Shown here: one piece after another, positions 37,648-46,294 of the stretch
Layout of the letters: every line of letters starts with the position of its first letter
How positions within the stretch are numbered: position 1 is the first letter of the stretch
Notes under the pieces: model-generated
What the model saw: only the letters and a program-made list of their open reading frames with translations
The model's database searches: none
Told to the model about the DNA's origin: nothing
Position numbers and translations under genes: made by a program
Virus record (IMG/VR): IMGVR_UViG_3300009703_000016
Span: 1 to 64,000 of that record
Source of the DNA: a virus
Length of the DNA stretch: 64,000 nucleotides
Strand: one strand, 5' to 3'

Positions 37648-37728
37648 TGAAGATCACTTCCTGAGAGAATAATAAGGCATGTTGCCGATACAAATATCAT
37701 ACTAAAAAAATGTCAATACTCAAATTTA
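37648..37728 (-). promoter_or_regulatory. Intergenic gap with possible promoter
   Basis: The minus strand carries a perfect TTGACA (complement of 37711-37716) followed 17 bases later by a poor -10 candidate (TTGTAT), upstream of the 873-aa gene. This is one of the few gaps in the late operon long enough for an internal promoter. Confidence 0.35.
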
Positions 37729-39837
37729 CTAAGAATTATTTACATCTTCTATCCACACAACTGTAGTCGTCAATCCTGTACCAGTAGCAATAGTTCCTTG
37801 ATTATTAAACGGCAGATATTTAACAGTATTGTTAAGGGTTATTGTCTCCCCTTTTGGCTGAACACCACCACCAGTAGTAACCCTTGCTCTAATATAATAA
37901 AATGGCCCCTGGGTATTAAATGAAGTCGTCGCCCAGTCACTAGGCGCTGTAAAAGACACAGTATTCCACCCAGATGTCTGGAACGAGTTTGTATTATCAA
38001 CTACAGTAAGGGCCGACCAAGCAGCTCCGATCCAGTACTCCCACGCCAATACATAAGTCGTTCCTACAGTTGTTATGTCTAAAAGGACCTCTGAAAAAGC
38101 TGCTAATCCGCCAATATAAAACGCATCATTCAGTGCCGGTACGGCTGGTAGTAAATTAACATCATTCGCAGTGCCAGTACCTGTGCCTGTAGTAAAGTTT
38201 CTTGCCGCATTAGTATAATCAGTATCCACCCCTCCTTCGTCATGTTGAATTGCAGCATTAACAATGCCTGCATTGCGTGACTTCACGTCTACGTTCTGAG
38301 GCGTAGTCCCTCCAAATGAACCAGTAATTTTACCAGTGCTGTCAGCATATCCGGCTAACAACTCAACACCATTTTCGGCCCCACCATTACCAATCATAAC
38401 TCCGTAAGAGCCCTCTGTAAGATTATTTATCTCTAAAGAGACAGACACATTTACTACAGTAGAGCTACTAGTCCCATTTCTATAAGTCGGAGAAGTTCCT
38501 CCCCCAGCAATATTTATAGTTACTAAACCACCTGAGTTATTATAAATGGCAGCACTCGTAGACCCAGTTATTCCATATCCTGTAAAAGTATTACCTGTAA
38601 ATGTATAGGTACCAATTGCTGTTATTTCTATAGCATGCCCAGTGCCACCGGTGTTGTCAAAAACGTGATCCTCTACCTTGGTTAAATCATTAGTGGTTAT
38701 AAAGGCTACCGAAACTGCCGTCGCATGCAAGTTTGTGCTTCCGCCCAATATTTTATCACTAGCTACACTTAAAGCTACTGCTGTAGAATTCTCAAAGACA
38801 CAGTCTGTAACAGTTATACCATTAGGCTGTATATCAGCACACTGCACAAACTTACAGGTACTCACAGTTGATTGAGCACCAAACTTGACCAAGCTGCCAA
38901 AAATAAATGTATTAGCTACAAAACGACCTGTATCGCCAGTAGCTAGGGCCGACATGTCAAAATCAAAGGGAAGAGCTGTGCTAGCGCCTTGCCAAACTAC
39001 ATTTTCCAAATCTATATTAGATACCCCGGTCGTACCATCATTACCTATTACCTTATAAAAAGTACTTGCTACTGGCAAGTCACGGAAAATAACAGTTTTT
39101 GTATTATCTTGAAGATAAATAGTGCTAGCGGCATTTCCAAACTGCATTGCTCCTGCAACAGAAAACGCCGTACCGCCACCCAGGTCAATAAATGTGCCAT
39201 AAGCGCTGGTATCTGCAGATGCTAAATTAGCAAGTGTGAGTCGATCTCCCGAAGTTCCGCCAGTATACCTTAATCCAAAATCATTATTTGCATCACTACG
39301 TCTTACTGCGTCAAAATACTGATTTTGAAGGAATGCTTCTCCTTTAGAGGCGGTAACATTATAAGCGCTTCCTACACGAGTAAATCCAGTGTGCCCTGGC
39401 TCAGTACCGTAATTAAGATCAGATGCTGGACCGGTACTGTCTATGTTTAAAACATAGTAATACCAGCCTCCAGAATAACTTTCATCTGCGCCTGTTGCAT
39501 ACCACAAGCCCCTATTGGTATTATCCCCTAAATACAAAGATACTCCACCATCAGCCTTATTATGCACAGGATAAAGAGCACGTAACCAAATTCCCAAATG
39601 CCTATTTGCTCCACTAAAAGAAGTCACTTGTACATACATTGCAGAAAAGTCGCTGGTAGCAGGATTTGTTGAGCCTACTGCTCCAGAGTACCCACAGGCA
39701 TAGCATCCGGCTCCTTCTATATTAAGGTCAGCATCATTATTGGTTGTATTAGAATTACCTGTAGCCTCTAATACAGGATTACCTGTATTGGCAAGATCAA
39801 TGGTGACCATTAATGCTGCAATGGTAGCTACAGCCAT
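37729..39837 (-). CDS. Beta-helix-like fibre/appendage protein
   Basis: A 702-aa protein with AAGGGGGT before its ATG. It has many short strands with Asn/Thr/Gly turns and repeats of the type FDNTGGTGHAIEITAIGTYT, typical of a right-handed beta-helix (pectate-lyase-like) surface. The C-terminal 150 residues (VLAWEYWIGAAWSALTVV ... FYYIRARVTTGGGVQ) form a separate beta domain of a kind common in virion adhesins. It is followed by the gap with a possible promoter. A carbohydrate- or receptor-binding appendage is inferred. Confidence 0.6.
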   Translation of the reverse strand: MAVATIAALMVTIDLANTGNPVLEATGNSNTTNNDADLNIEGAGCYACGYSGAVGSTNPATSDFSAMYVQVTSFSGANRHLGIWLRALYPVHNKADGGVSLYLGDNTNRGLWYATGADESYSGGWYYYVLNIDSTGPASDLNYGTEPGHTGFTRVGSAYNVTASKGEAFLQNQYFDAVRRSDANNDFGLRYTGGTSGDRLTLANLASADTSAYGTFIDLGGGTAFSVAGAMQFGNAASTIYLQDNTKTVIFRDLPVASTFYKVIGNDGTTGVSNIDLENVVWQGASTALPFDFDMSALATGDTGRFVANTFIFGSLVKFGAQSTVSTCKFVQCADIQPNGITVTDCVFENSTAVALSVASDKILGGSTNLHATAVSVAFITTNDLTKVEDHVFDNTGGTGHAIEITAIGTYTFTGNTFTGYGITGSTSAAIYNNSGGLVTINIAGGGTSPTYRNGTSSSTVVNVSVSLEINNLTEGSYGVMIGNGGAENGVELLAGYADSTGKITGSFGGTTPQNVDVKSRNAGIVNAAIQHDEGGVDTDYTNAARNFTTGTGTGTANDVNLLPAVPALNDAFYIGGLAAFSEVLLDITTVGTTYVLAWEYWIGAAWSALTVVDNTNSFQTSGWNTVSFTAPSDWATTSFNTQGPFYYIRARVTTGGGVQPKGETITLNNTVKYLPFNNQGTIATGTGLTTTVVWIEDVNNS

Positions 39838-39868
39838 TTTTTTACCCCCTTATATCAACGCAAATAAT

Positions 39869-40084
39869 TTATGAATAAGCCAAGCTCAGTCGGCTATCCC
39901 AAATATTATCAAATAAAGCATCTCCGTCAGCCCAAGTTATTGATATATCCTCCAAAGGGCCCGTCTTTATAAAAACAATTCTCTGTATTCTCCAAGAAGG
40001 AGCTGAGCTCGCCGTACCAGGCAAAGACTCTCCTATATACAGAGGAGAGCCGCCTGGAGTTTCATCTATTTCTTTATTATACAT
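39869..40084 (-). CDS. Short fibre protein, C-terminal half of a miniaturised duplicate
   Basis: A 71-aa protein. Its middle and C-terminal parts (YIGESLPGTASSAPSWRIQR and LFDNIWDSRLSLAYS) parallel the end of the 226-aa protein at 40367..41047 (YVGEATPGTATSAASWRIYR and SFDQVWDDRLSLTY). The ATG lies inside the end of the preceding 57-aa frame. With that frame it looks like a second, shortened and split copy of the 226-aa gene. It may still be made, since the frame is intact and coupled. Confidence 0.65.
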   Translation of the reverse strand: MYNKEIDETPGGSPLYIGESLPGTASSAPSWRIQRIVFIKTGPLEDISITWADGDALFDNIWDSRLSLAYS

Positions 40085-40250
40085 ATAATTCTACACTCGT
40101 AAATTCACCAGCACCACCAGTAGGGTTGGATGCATTAGAGGAAGTCAACTCATTCCATGATGGTCCTGAAGTAATAATAATCCCTAACAAATCATTGATT
40201 TGAAAATCAGGATCTGTACCATTATTTCCGGTGCGCACAAATAAAGACAC
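40077..40250 (-). CDS. Short fibre protein, N-terminal half of a miniaturised duplicate
   Basis: A 57-aa frame starting at GTG (40250) with a good GGAGG six bases upstream and ending at TAA 40077. The sequence SLFVRTGNNGTDPDFQINDL parallels the start of the 226-aa protein (TRLYVRTGNTGTDPSVDVDD). The next gene starts inside its last codons. The middle region of the 226-aa protein is absent. It is a real, ribosome-site-led small gene and also evidence of a tandem duplication. Confidence 0.6.
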   Translation of the reverse strand: MSLFVRTGNNGTDPDFQINDLLGIIITSGPSWNELTSSNASNPTGGAGEFTSVELYV

Positions 40251-40363
40251 CTATATCCTCCAAGCTATTTCAAGGCCAACGACGGGGCTCTCAGTAGGTG
40301 ATCCCAAAGACCAGTGATCAGGTGGCTCTCTGGGTAATAAAAAGCGAGTTTAAGATCAGACAT
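40251..40363 (-). pseudogene. 37-residue fragment with -1 frameshift at a T5 run
   Basis: From ATG 40363 the frame reads MSDLKLAF. After a run of five T it makes better sense one base back: LLPREPPDHWSL ... VVGLEIAWRI, ending at a TAG (40251-40253) that touches the next GTG. The end GLEIAWRI parallels WIEVAWRVT at the C-terminus of the 164-aa protein (41049..41543). Without a shift the frame ends at 40265 with an unremarkable tail. It is either a decayed copy, a programmed slip, or a base error. Confidence 0.4.
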
Positions 40364-40366
40364 TTT

Positions 40367-41047
40367 TCACGCTGGTAGATTGTAGGTTAGAGAAAGTCTA
40401 TCGTCCCAAACCTGATCAAAAGAAGTACTACTATTGGCATATAACTTGATCAATTCCTCATCGCCACCGCCACTTTCATCTAAACGATAGATTCTCCATG
40501 AAGCTGCTGAGGTTGCAGTTCCAGGGGTGGCCTCCCCTACGTAGGTTAACTTGCCAGGATTAACCTCATCTAATAATAATACTAATGGCGTCGTTCCCAT
40601 CTCTACTGCCTCCCAAGAAGTTCCATTTCCAATATACAACTGATTAGTTGTTGTGTCATAGAAGAACTCCCCTAATCTGGTTTCAGCAGGAAGACTACTG
40701 GCCTGTGGAGAGGTTAAGCGTCCGTCTGTTAAATCCCAATCATCACCAATAAGATCTTGGAGAATCATGTAGTCAGCTATATAAGCGTCTGCTCTTTCTC
40801 CTAGGATTCCTGTCTTGGACCACTCAAGTCCAGAAGTGGTGATAGCGTCGTATAGATCTTGTGAGTCTCTTAATCTCCTAGCATTGAACTGACCATCATC
40901 AGCAGGGCTATTAATGGCTTGATCTGGATCAGAAGCAGATATTAGTAGCCAACCAGATGCAGTGGGAACTGTAAGCCCAAGATCATCTACATCAACAGAT
41001 GGGTCTGTTCCAGTGTTTCCTGTTCTTACATATAGTCTAGTTGCCAT
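40367..41047 (-). CDS. Fibre/appendage protein
   Basis: A 226-aa protein whose ATG follows the TGA of the 164-aa gene by one base. It opens with TRLYVRTGNTGTDPSVDVDD, has a central helical/loop part with ADAYIADYMILQDLIGDDWD, a segment RLGEFFYDTTTNQLYIGNGT typical of tail-fibre repeats, and ends in WRIYRLDESGG ... WDDRLSLTY. The pieces at both ends recur in the two small genes downstream. A fibre or fibre-connector role is inferred from these repeat-type motifs. Confidence 0.6.
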   Translation of the reverse strand: MATRLYVRTGNTGTDPSVDVDDLGLTVPTASGWLLISASDPDQAINSPADDGQFNARRLRDSQDLYDAITTSGLEWSKTGILGERADAYIADYMILQDLIGDDWDLTDGRLTSPQASSLPAETRLGEFFYDTTTNQLYIGNGTSWEAVEMGTTPLVLLLDEVNPGKLTYVGEATPGTATSAASWRIYRLDESGGGDEELIKLYANSSTSFDQVWDDRLSLTYNLPA

Positions 41048-41048
41048 A

Positions 41049-41543
41049 TCAGGTAACTCTCCATGCTACTTCGATCCAGGTGTGAGGATCATTAGCTGTG
41101 CCTTCAATATAAAACTGTAGCAAATCACCCTGACTAAAGTCTATGTTAGTAGATACATCCTGGTTTCCCAATCCTGCTGTTACAGCTAGAGATGTAAGAT
41201 TTGTTACAGATCCATTCTTTCTAACCCTGAGTGTGAAAGTATTGGTTTTGCTATTCTCAACGGAGACCATGGTTATAGTTCCCTTTCGAGCCATTCTTAT
41301 TCCTGTCTTTTGAAGATTAACCCCATCTTCTGTGAATAAAAGAACGTTCTTAGCTTTTCCCCTTTTACCACCTGCAAAAGTATTTCTCGCTATTGTTAAG
41401 GTCTTGTTGCCCCGTGTTGGGTCTATGTACACGGGATAACCATTTGTTATTATCAGGTCACCAGTAGTGCTGTTACCATCAACGCCGATAATCTCGTGCA
41501 TTAAGATATGGTCAGATATTGCCTTACTGTTTATCTTAGACAT
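41049..41543 (-). CDS. Virion fibre-type protein
   Basis: A 164-aa protein whose ATG overlaps the preceding TAA (TAATG). It has a beta-sandwich-like pattern: ITMVSVENSKTNTFTLRVRK and the end FYIEGTANDPHTWIEVAWRV. Such domains are common at fibre or decoration-protein ends. The last ten residues are echoed in the frameshifted fragment at 40251..40363. No enzyme motif is present. Confidence 0.55.
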   Translation of the reverse strand: MSKINSKAISDHILMHEIIGVDGNSTTGDLIITNGYPVYIDPTRGNKTLTIARNTFAGGKRGKAKNVLLFTEDGVNLQKTGIRMARKGTITMVSVENSKTNTFTLRVRKNGSVTNLTSLAVTAGLGNQDVSTNIDFSQGDLLQFYIEGTANDPHTWIEVAWRVT

Positions 41544-41929
41544 TAAAGAGTGGCCCCTATGGTAGGGAACTCACTTAGGCCAACGATTAAATCATTTTCT
41601 AAATTCTCATCATCACGACCATCATATGTAACTGATAATATATCATTACTAGATCCGTTCATTACGAAGTCGTCATAACCTCCAAGCATCAGAACAGAAT
41701 CAACAACTCTACTTCCACCCATATCGAGATTGAACCTCTGGAAGCTTACTGATAAGTGTAGTCCGCGTTTTCTTCGTTCAGCTAAAGATCCATATTCACC
41801 TGGAATACTAGTAGGATTAGCTTCTCGTTTTTCATTTACACTAATGCAGTGAACACCAATGACCTTGCCATTAGAGTTCTTATAGATACGAGTTATTGTA
41901 TCCAGTAGTGAAGTTCCTACTTGTCCCAT
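41543..41929 (-). CDS. Small virion protein, unknown
   Basis: A 128-aa protein with an ATG overlapping the TAA of the 367-aa gene. Mixed strands and loops (TRIYKNSNGKVIGVHCISV, LHLSVSFQRFNLDMGG) with one Cys. No transmembrane segment and no motif recognised. It is part of a run of tightly coupled fibre/head-surface genes. Confidence 0.5.
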   Translation of the reverse strand: MGQVGTSLLDTITRIYKNSNGKVIGVHCISVNEKREANPTSIPGEYGSLAERRKRGLHLSVSFQRFNLDMGGSRVVDSVLMLGGYDDFVMNGSSNDILSVTYDGRDDENLENDLIVGLSEFPTIGATL

Positions 41930-43032
41930 TAGACATCAATCCAAAGTTTGTTTCCGCTTACTGTTAGTATTTTAGCTATAGGCCCATCTACAGATGTGAT
42001 CGATAGGTTTGGGTGATCGATAACTGGTTCTGCTGTTACCTGCACTGTTAGATCTGAAATAGTAGCAGGATCGATATTGTCGTTGAATTCAACACATATC
42101 CTATCGTAGGCTTCTGGTTTGAGATTAACAGCTAAGTCTGCAGGGGTATTGCTTAAGACTTTAAAATCTATAGTTGGCAATAGGGCAGCGGGAATAGGTA
42201 TTCCAGTAGGGGATGTTGCGGTCTCACCTGCTACTGGGACGATTGTTCCTCCACCTGTTGTGAAGCTAAATGTTTGGTGACCTTCAAAGAATTCAGGATC
42301 TTTTAATACAAAGGTCCACTCGTCTCCAGTCTGATAAGTTCCTTCTTCAAATCGAATATTCGTACCTTTAATAAAGTTAAGTGTATTGATATGCGTAAAG
42401 GCTGGACCGTGAAGATCCATAGGTACACTATCTAACCACCACTCAGTTTGAGCTTCTGCTAGAATGCCAGATGTGGTTACTCGAATATTTACCGTATCTG
42501 TAGTTAATCCACCAGTGTAAGTTCCATCTACGACAGGTACACCTGTTGAGGTATTACCTCCTGCAACTACAACATCAAAGACAGATCGGTTTTTCGCACC
42601 AAAGTCATCACCATCTGTTAGGTCTTCATCACCAACAATATGAACAATATACTCAGTATCTGGAGCAAAGGGTTTATCAGGTAAGAAGGTTACTCTAGTC
42701 TTATAGAGTGTTCCTAAACCAGTAGTATCTGTTGTGCTGACTGGTAATCCAGTAGAGGGATCAAGTCTCTCAAAAGTATACGTACCAGGAACAATGCCCT
42801 TGTACCCTGGACTTTCTAGGATTGAGGTTTCTGCGCCTTGTTGAAGAACGTCTGGTATATATGAATTGTAAATTATCTCATCTGTATCTGGACCTTCTAC
42901 TATAATAGTATTTGCTAAGCACTCTTCGTCCATAGCCCTGTTGAAAGTAATACGAATACTATCAGTTAAGATAGTGCCCACAGTGTTATCTGCAGGAAAT
43001 ACACTTTCTACAATGTCAGAGATTAAAGTCAT
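41929..43032 (-). CDS. Virion protein with Ig-like domains
   Basis: A 367-aa protein with AGGAG upstream of its ATG. Two segments have the pattern of bacterial Ig-like (Big_5/SbsA-type) domains: near the N-terminus FPADNTVGTILTDSIRITFN and near residue 310 NTPADLAVNLKPEAYDRICV followed by FNDNIDPATI. Such domains mediate surface attachment in virions and S-layers. It lies after the capsid genes and before fibre genes, so it may be a head- or tail-surface decoration. No catalytic residues are seen. Confidence 0.6.
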   Translation of the reverse strand: MTLISDIVESVFPADNTVGTILTDSIRITFNRAMDEECLANTIIVEGPDTDEIIYNSYIPDVLQQGAETSILESPGYKGIVPGTYTFERLDPSTGLPVSTTDTTGLGTLYKTRVTFLPDKPFAPDTEYIVHIVGDEDLTDGDDFGAKNRSVFDVVVAGGNTSTGVPVVDGTYTGGLTTDTVNIRVTTSGILAEAQTEWWLDSVPMDLHGPAFTHINTLNFIKGTNIRFEEGTYQTGDEWTFVLKDPEFFEGHQTFSFTTGGGTIVPVAGETATSPTGIPIPAALLPTIDFKVLSNTPADLAVNLKPEAYDRICVEFNDNIDPATISDLTVQVTAEPVIDHPNLSITSVDGPIAKILTVSGNKLWIDV

Positions 43033-43046
43033 TCAGGAATCAGCTC

Positions 43047-43667
43047 CTATTCATCTGTTACTTCCAGGTCAGTAAAGTCATCTTCTGTTGCGGGTCTTAC
43101 AACAACCTTTCGTTCATCTTGATCTGTTACTTCAGATACAAAATCACTATTGATTGCACCTACACGTACAGGGTTAAGTTTATCACCAACATCCTCAGTG
43201 CCAATCTTTTGGGTTACAAGACTCTGTAGATGATCAAGCCTGTCGTTCACAACCTTTAGTAAACTGCTTCTAGGTTTCTTTTTCAACTGCTCTTGAACCT
43301 TAACAGCTCTAAGTAGTTGAAAGTTATTACTACCTTTTAAGTCTTTTTTGAGACTTGCCATCGGTAGCTTTAGTAGATTTTTAATCTTTTCCTCTTCTGC
43401 ATCTTTATTAGGATGAACAAGTGGTTTCTGATCTTGAACTGCTGGTTTAGAAACTTGAATTACTGCACCTTTAGTTTCTTTATTCACGTTATCTACTTTA
43501 ACTTTTTTAAGAAAATGTGCATTATTGATCCAGCCCTTTTCCTCTTCTGACAAGGTCGCAGGGTCAAAGGATATGGGTCCTCTATCTTCTATACTTAAGT
43601 GGATCTTCCCAGGCACTATGAATAGGGGTGCTTCATCTAATTCAATCGTTGGCATATTGTCAGTCAT
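43047..43667 (-). CDS. Small head or neck protein, unknown
   Basis: A 206-aa protein. I choose ATG 43667 because TAGGAG lies just before it; the longer frame from 43688 starts inside the terminator hairpin. It is charged, with helical stretches (LSEEEKGWINNAHFLKKVK, RAVKVQEQLKKKP) and an acidic C-terminus. It follows the capsid gene and its terminator, so it is expressed below the level of the capsid protein. Function unknown; a head-completion role is only a positional guess. Confidence 0.55.
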   Translation of the reverse strand: MTDNMPTIELDEAPLFIVPGKIHLSIEDRGPISFDPATLSEEEKGWINNAHFLKKVKVDNVNKETKGAVIQVSKPAVQDQKPLVHPNKDAEEEKIKNLLKLPMASLKKDLKGSNNFQLLRAVKVQEQLKKKPRSSLLKVVNDRLDHLQSLVTQKIGTEDVGDKLNPVRVGAINSDFVSEVTDQDERKVVVRPATEDDFTDLEVTDE

Positions 43668-43684
43668 TATTACTCCTATAAAAA

Positions 43685-43718
43685 ACAAACGCGAGGGCGG
43701 TTAAGCCACTCGCGTTCA
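43685..43718 (-). terminator. Intrinsic terminator after major capsid gene
   Basis: On the minus strand AACGCGAG...CTCGCGTT forms a GC-rich stem with an inner GGC/GCC part and a short loop, followed by TTTGTTTTTT. This is a classical rho-independent terminator, lying 30 bases after the capsid stop. Confidence 0.9.
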
Positions 43719-43747
43719 TTATACCTAATTGTTAGTAAGCTGTCAGC

Positions 43748-45001
43748 TTAAAGAACACTATCAGTTGGGCCGATTGGTCCTAGGCTTGAGCTAGCTACAT
43801 TAAGTGTTGCTTGAGCTGGGAGAACAACTTCGTTTGGAACGACGTGTACGTTCTTCATAGTTGCAACAGCTTGTCCTTCGTGAAGGATAGCGATTGCATA
43901 ACGCTCGCGCAATTTGATTTTCTTAATTTCAACTTTTGGATCGTTGAATTCTTCGGTAGTAATATCCTCATCTACGATAAGGGCGCCAAGTTCAGAACTA
44001 TCAAACATGTAAATGTCAGTTAGTCTAGTACGTGGATCGAAAGGTACGAATGGGGATACTACAATCCTGAAGTTCATACCTAAGTAACTAGGTAGTGCTG
44101 GAGCGCTGTTCATTGTCTGAGAGAACTCAGTCAAGCTACTTGGAGTAGCAACGCCTGTGCCATCGCCAGGGGCGATAACGTTTTGACCAGCACCGCTTCC
44201 AAGTCCGCCCTGTGAGGCTTGTGGATTAAACTGCTGATTAACCTGACCAGTATGATTAGCGAAGAAAGTTCCGCCGCCACTCATAAGAGCGAACATACGT
44301 AAGGTTGGATCCTTGACAAACATGATCCAGGTTAGTGGATGCATAAGCAAGGTATTTGGCATAAAGCCCTGTGTCATAACCTGACCGAAGCAATCGAAAA
44401 CGTCATCCATGGTTACAGAACCATTTGGAGCGCCATCTAGGCCTCGTCCAGTAGTAACACCCTTCACAGATTGTGCTGGAGTTACGTTATCAAAGACAGT
44501 AACACCCACAGAACGGATCATATTAAAGATCTTTTGTTCTTTGTGGCGTGCTAGTGCCCTACCGGCTGCACGGAGATGCATACCAATTACATCGAATTGG
44601 CTGTAACGAACCATCTCATCAGTAACTTTAACGGCTACACCGCTTTTACCGATTGTGGCTGTTACGCTGCTTCCGCCCATTGCGAGTCTCTGTTCTGGGT
44701 ACTCTTGCCCTTCTCCGATATCAGCTGCGACCAAGGCACCAACGGCTGGGAAGGTGATGGTTTGACCATAGCTATATTGAATTCGCTGAAGTAAAGAAGT
44801 TCCCACAAGAAGAGGCTCTTGTGCTTCACGCACTACATTGCTCATTACTTTTGGTAAAAGCATAGGTGCGTCTGGAACAGATAGTGCGTCACTAAGACGT
44901 ACCAATCCGCCAGAGATAGAATCACGACCCGTACGCCACACATATTCCATCTGGGCTGCGTCGTTAATCTTAAGCTCATCTATTGACATAAAATCATTCA
45001 T
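43748..45001 (-). CDS. Major capsid protein (HK97 fold)
   Basis: A 417-aa protein with GGGGAGG before its ATG. The N-terminal helix region, the segment GQTITFPAVGALVAADIGEG leading to a stretch VTATIGKSGVAVKVTDEMV, then AAGRALARHKEQKIFNMIR (spine helix), a long glycine-rich loop (residues 240-290) and the closing strands KIKLRERYAIAILHEG follow the HK97-type capsid layout. It lies after the protease/scaffold and a head protein, the usual order. The strong terminator after it supports high expression. Confidence 0.88.
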   Translation of the reverse strand: MNDFMSIDELKINDAAQMEYVWRTGRDSISGGLVRLSDALSVPDAPMLLPKVMSNVVREAQEPLLVGTSLLQRIQYSYGQTITFPAVGALVAADIGEGQEYPEQRLAMGGSSVTATIGKSGVAVKVTDEMVRYSQFDVIGMHLRAAGRALARHKEQKIFNMIRSVGVTVFDNVTPAQSVKGVTTGRGLDGAPNGSVTMDDVFDCFGQVMTQGFMPNTLLMHPLTWIMFVKDPTLRMFALMSGGGTFFANHTGQVNQQFNPQASQGGLGSGAGQNVIAPGDGTGVATPSSLTEFSQTMNSAPALPSYLGMNFRIVVSPFVPFDPRTRLTDIYMFDSSELGALIVDEDITTEEFNDPKVEIKKIKLRERYAIAILHEGQAVATMKNVHVVPNEVVLPAQATLNVASSSLGPIGPTDSVL

Positions 45002-45017
45002 TCTCTGTTACCTCCCC

Positions 45018-46277
45018 TTAGAACCTAGTTAGGTTGATACGTACTACAGTGTCTGCAGCGCCAGCATAGTGGACATTACCACGTGCTCCACCAGTAGCTG
45101 TACCAGGCATCTCGTCAAGTTGACCAAGATAAGCAGGTTTACCACCAGTAGCATCAGTGCTAATTGCAGGATTGTACGCAGTACGTACTCTTTCAAGTAA
45201 GTCTTTAGGACCGACATCGCGATCTAAGACCTGTCCAACGATAAGACCCATAGCACGAGCGACATTAGCGGATTCGTCTCCACCAGAAGTGTCGCCTATG
45301 TATAGGTTAGCGGCGGATGCCAAGCGGAGGTTAGAGTCTGCATCAAAAGTGAGCAAGTCTCCGCACTTGAGGTCGCCAACAGCACTTGCAAATGTCGAAA
45401 CAGTTGAAGGCGCAGCAGCGTAATGGCTATAAGTTAGTGTGATACCAGTTGGTTGAGAGGTTGCATATACAGTAATGTCACCATTAACAGTATCTACATG
45501 CCAATCACCACTAGCTACAACTTCTGCTTCAGTGGCTTTCTGATTAACAAACAATGTAGCCGAAGCTCCACCTGCAAATGCCATTGCAGTACGTTTGGTA
45601 CTAGTAGCTAATGGAATATTAGCAACTGGATCAGATTTAGAAACATTAGCAACTGGAACACCAAATGAAAGTGCTTCAGCCGTAGTCGTAGCAGGAACAA
45701 GTGGTAGTTCTAATACGTAGTCACACAGGATGGCTACCTGATGCTGCATATTATAGTTGTGATTTTTGTATAGAGCTGGGTTAGAACCATCTCCACCTGC
45801 CCATTGAAGATACGCATAAGGAGCGACTCCAACTGGCTGAGAGATGCTGATTGCAACACCGGAAACACCAAGGAACCCAGCAGCGTCAATTTCTGCTGCA
45901 GTATATCCACGAGTAGATCCAGCGTCAGTAAGTTCTGCTGTAGTAACAGCAGCACCTGTTGCAACGTTGATCGTTCCAGCGGTTACGTCCCGAGTGGTAT
46001 AGGTAACAACGTCACCCGATCCAGCTAGTTCAGCTGGAATTTTTAAACCCGCAGGAACAAGATCACCGTTAGGGTCACAAGCTACAACTTTACCTGGCAT
46101 AATCACGAAATAATTTTCATAATGCTTATCAGCGAACTGGACAGGCAGCCATTCAGCTGGTCTGTATTCAATCGCTGGGCGAACACCTTCAGAGTGTTCA
46201 ACATTAGGAAGAATATTCCCTACGTGATCCCAAGTCTTGTGATTAGCCTCATATTGGCCAAAAGCGTTAAAAGACAT
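45018..46277 (-). CDS. Head structural protein between scaffold and capsid genes
   Basis: A 419-aa protein with AGAGGAGG before its ATG. It has an N-terminal conserved-looking segment (RPAIEYRPAEWLPVQFADKH), then beta-rich Ala/Thr/Gly-rich parts. Position between protease/scaffold and the major capsid gene fits a capsid decoration, minor capsid or head-fibre protein. There is no protease signature. Composition differs from fibres in being Ala-rich. Confidence 0.55.
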   Translation of the reverse strand: MSFNAFGQYEANHKTWDHVGNILPNVEHSEGVRPAIEYRPAEWLPVQFADKHYENYFVIMPGKVVACDPNGDLVPAGLKIPAELAGSGDVVTYTTRDVTAGTINVATGAAVTTAELTDAGSTRGYTAAEIDAAGFLGVSGVAISISQPVGVAPYAYLQWAGGDGSNPALYKNHNYNMQHQVAILCDYVLELPLVPATTTAEALSFGVPVANVSKSDPVANIPLATSTKRTAMAFAGGASATLFVNQKATEAEVVASGDWHVDTVNGDITVYATSQPTGITLTYSHYAAAPSTVSTFASAVGDLKCGDLLTFDADSNLRLASAANLYIGDTSGGDESANVARAMGLIVGQVLDRDVGPKDLLERVRTAYNPAISTDATGGKPAYLGQLDEMPGTATGGARGNVHYAGAADTVVRINLTRF

Positions 46278-46294
46278 ATTCTTTCTTCCTCCTC

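Noticed and set aside
40265-40363. 32-aa frame without frameshift
   Set aside because: The alternative frame after the T5 run matches the neighbouring protein end and meets the next start exactly, so the unshifted tail is less likely.
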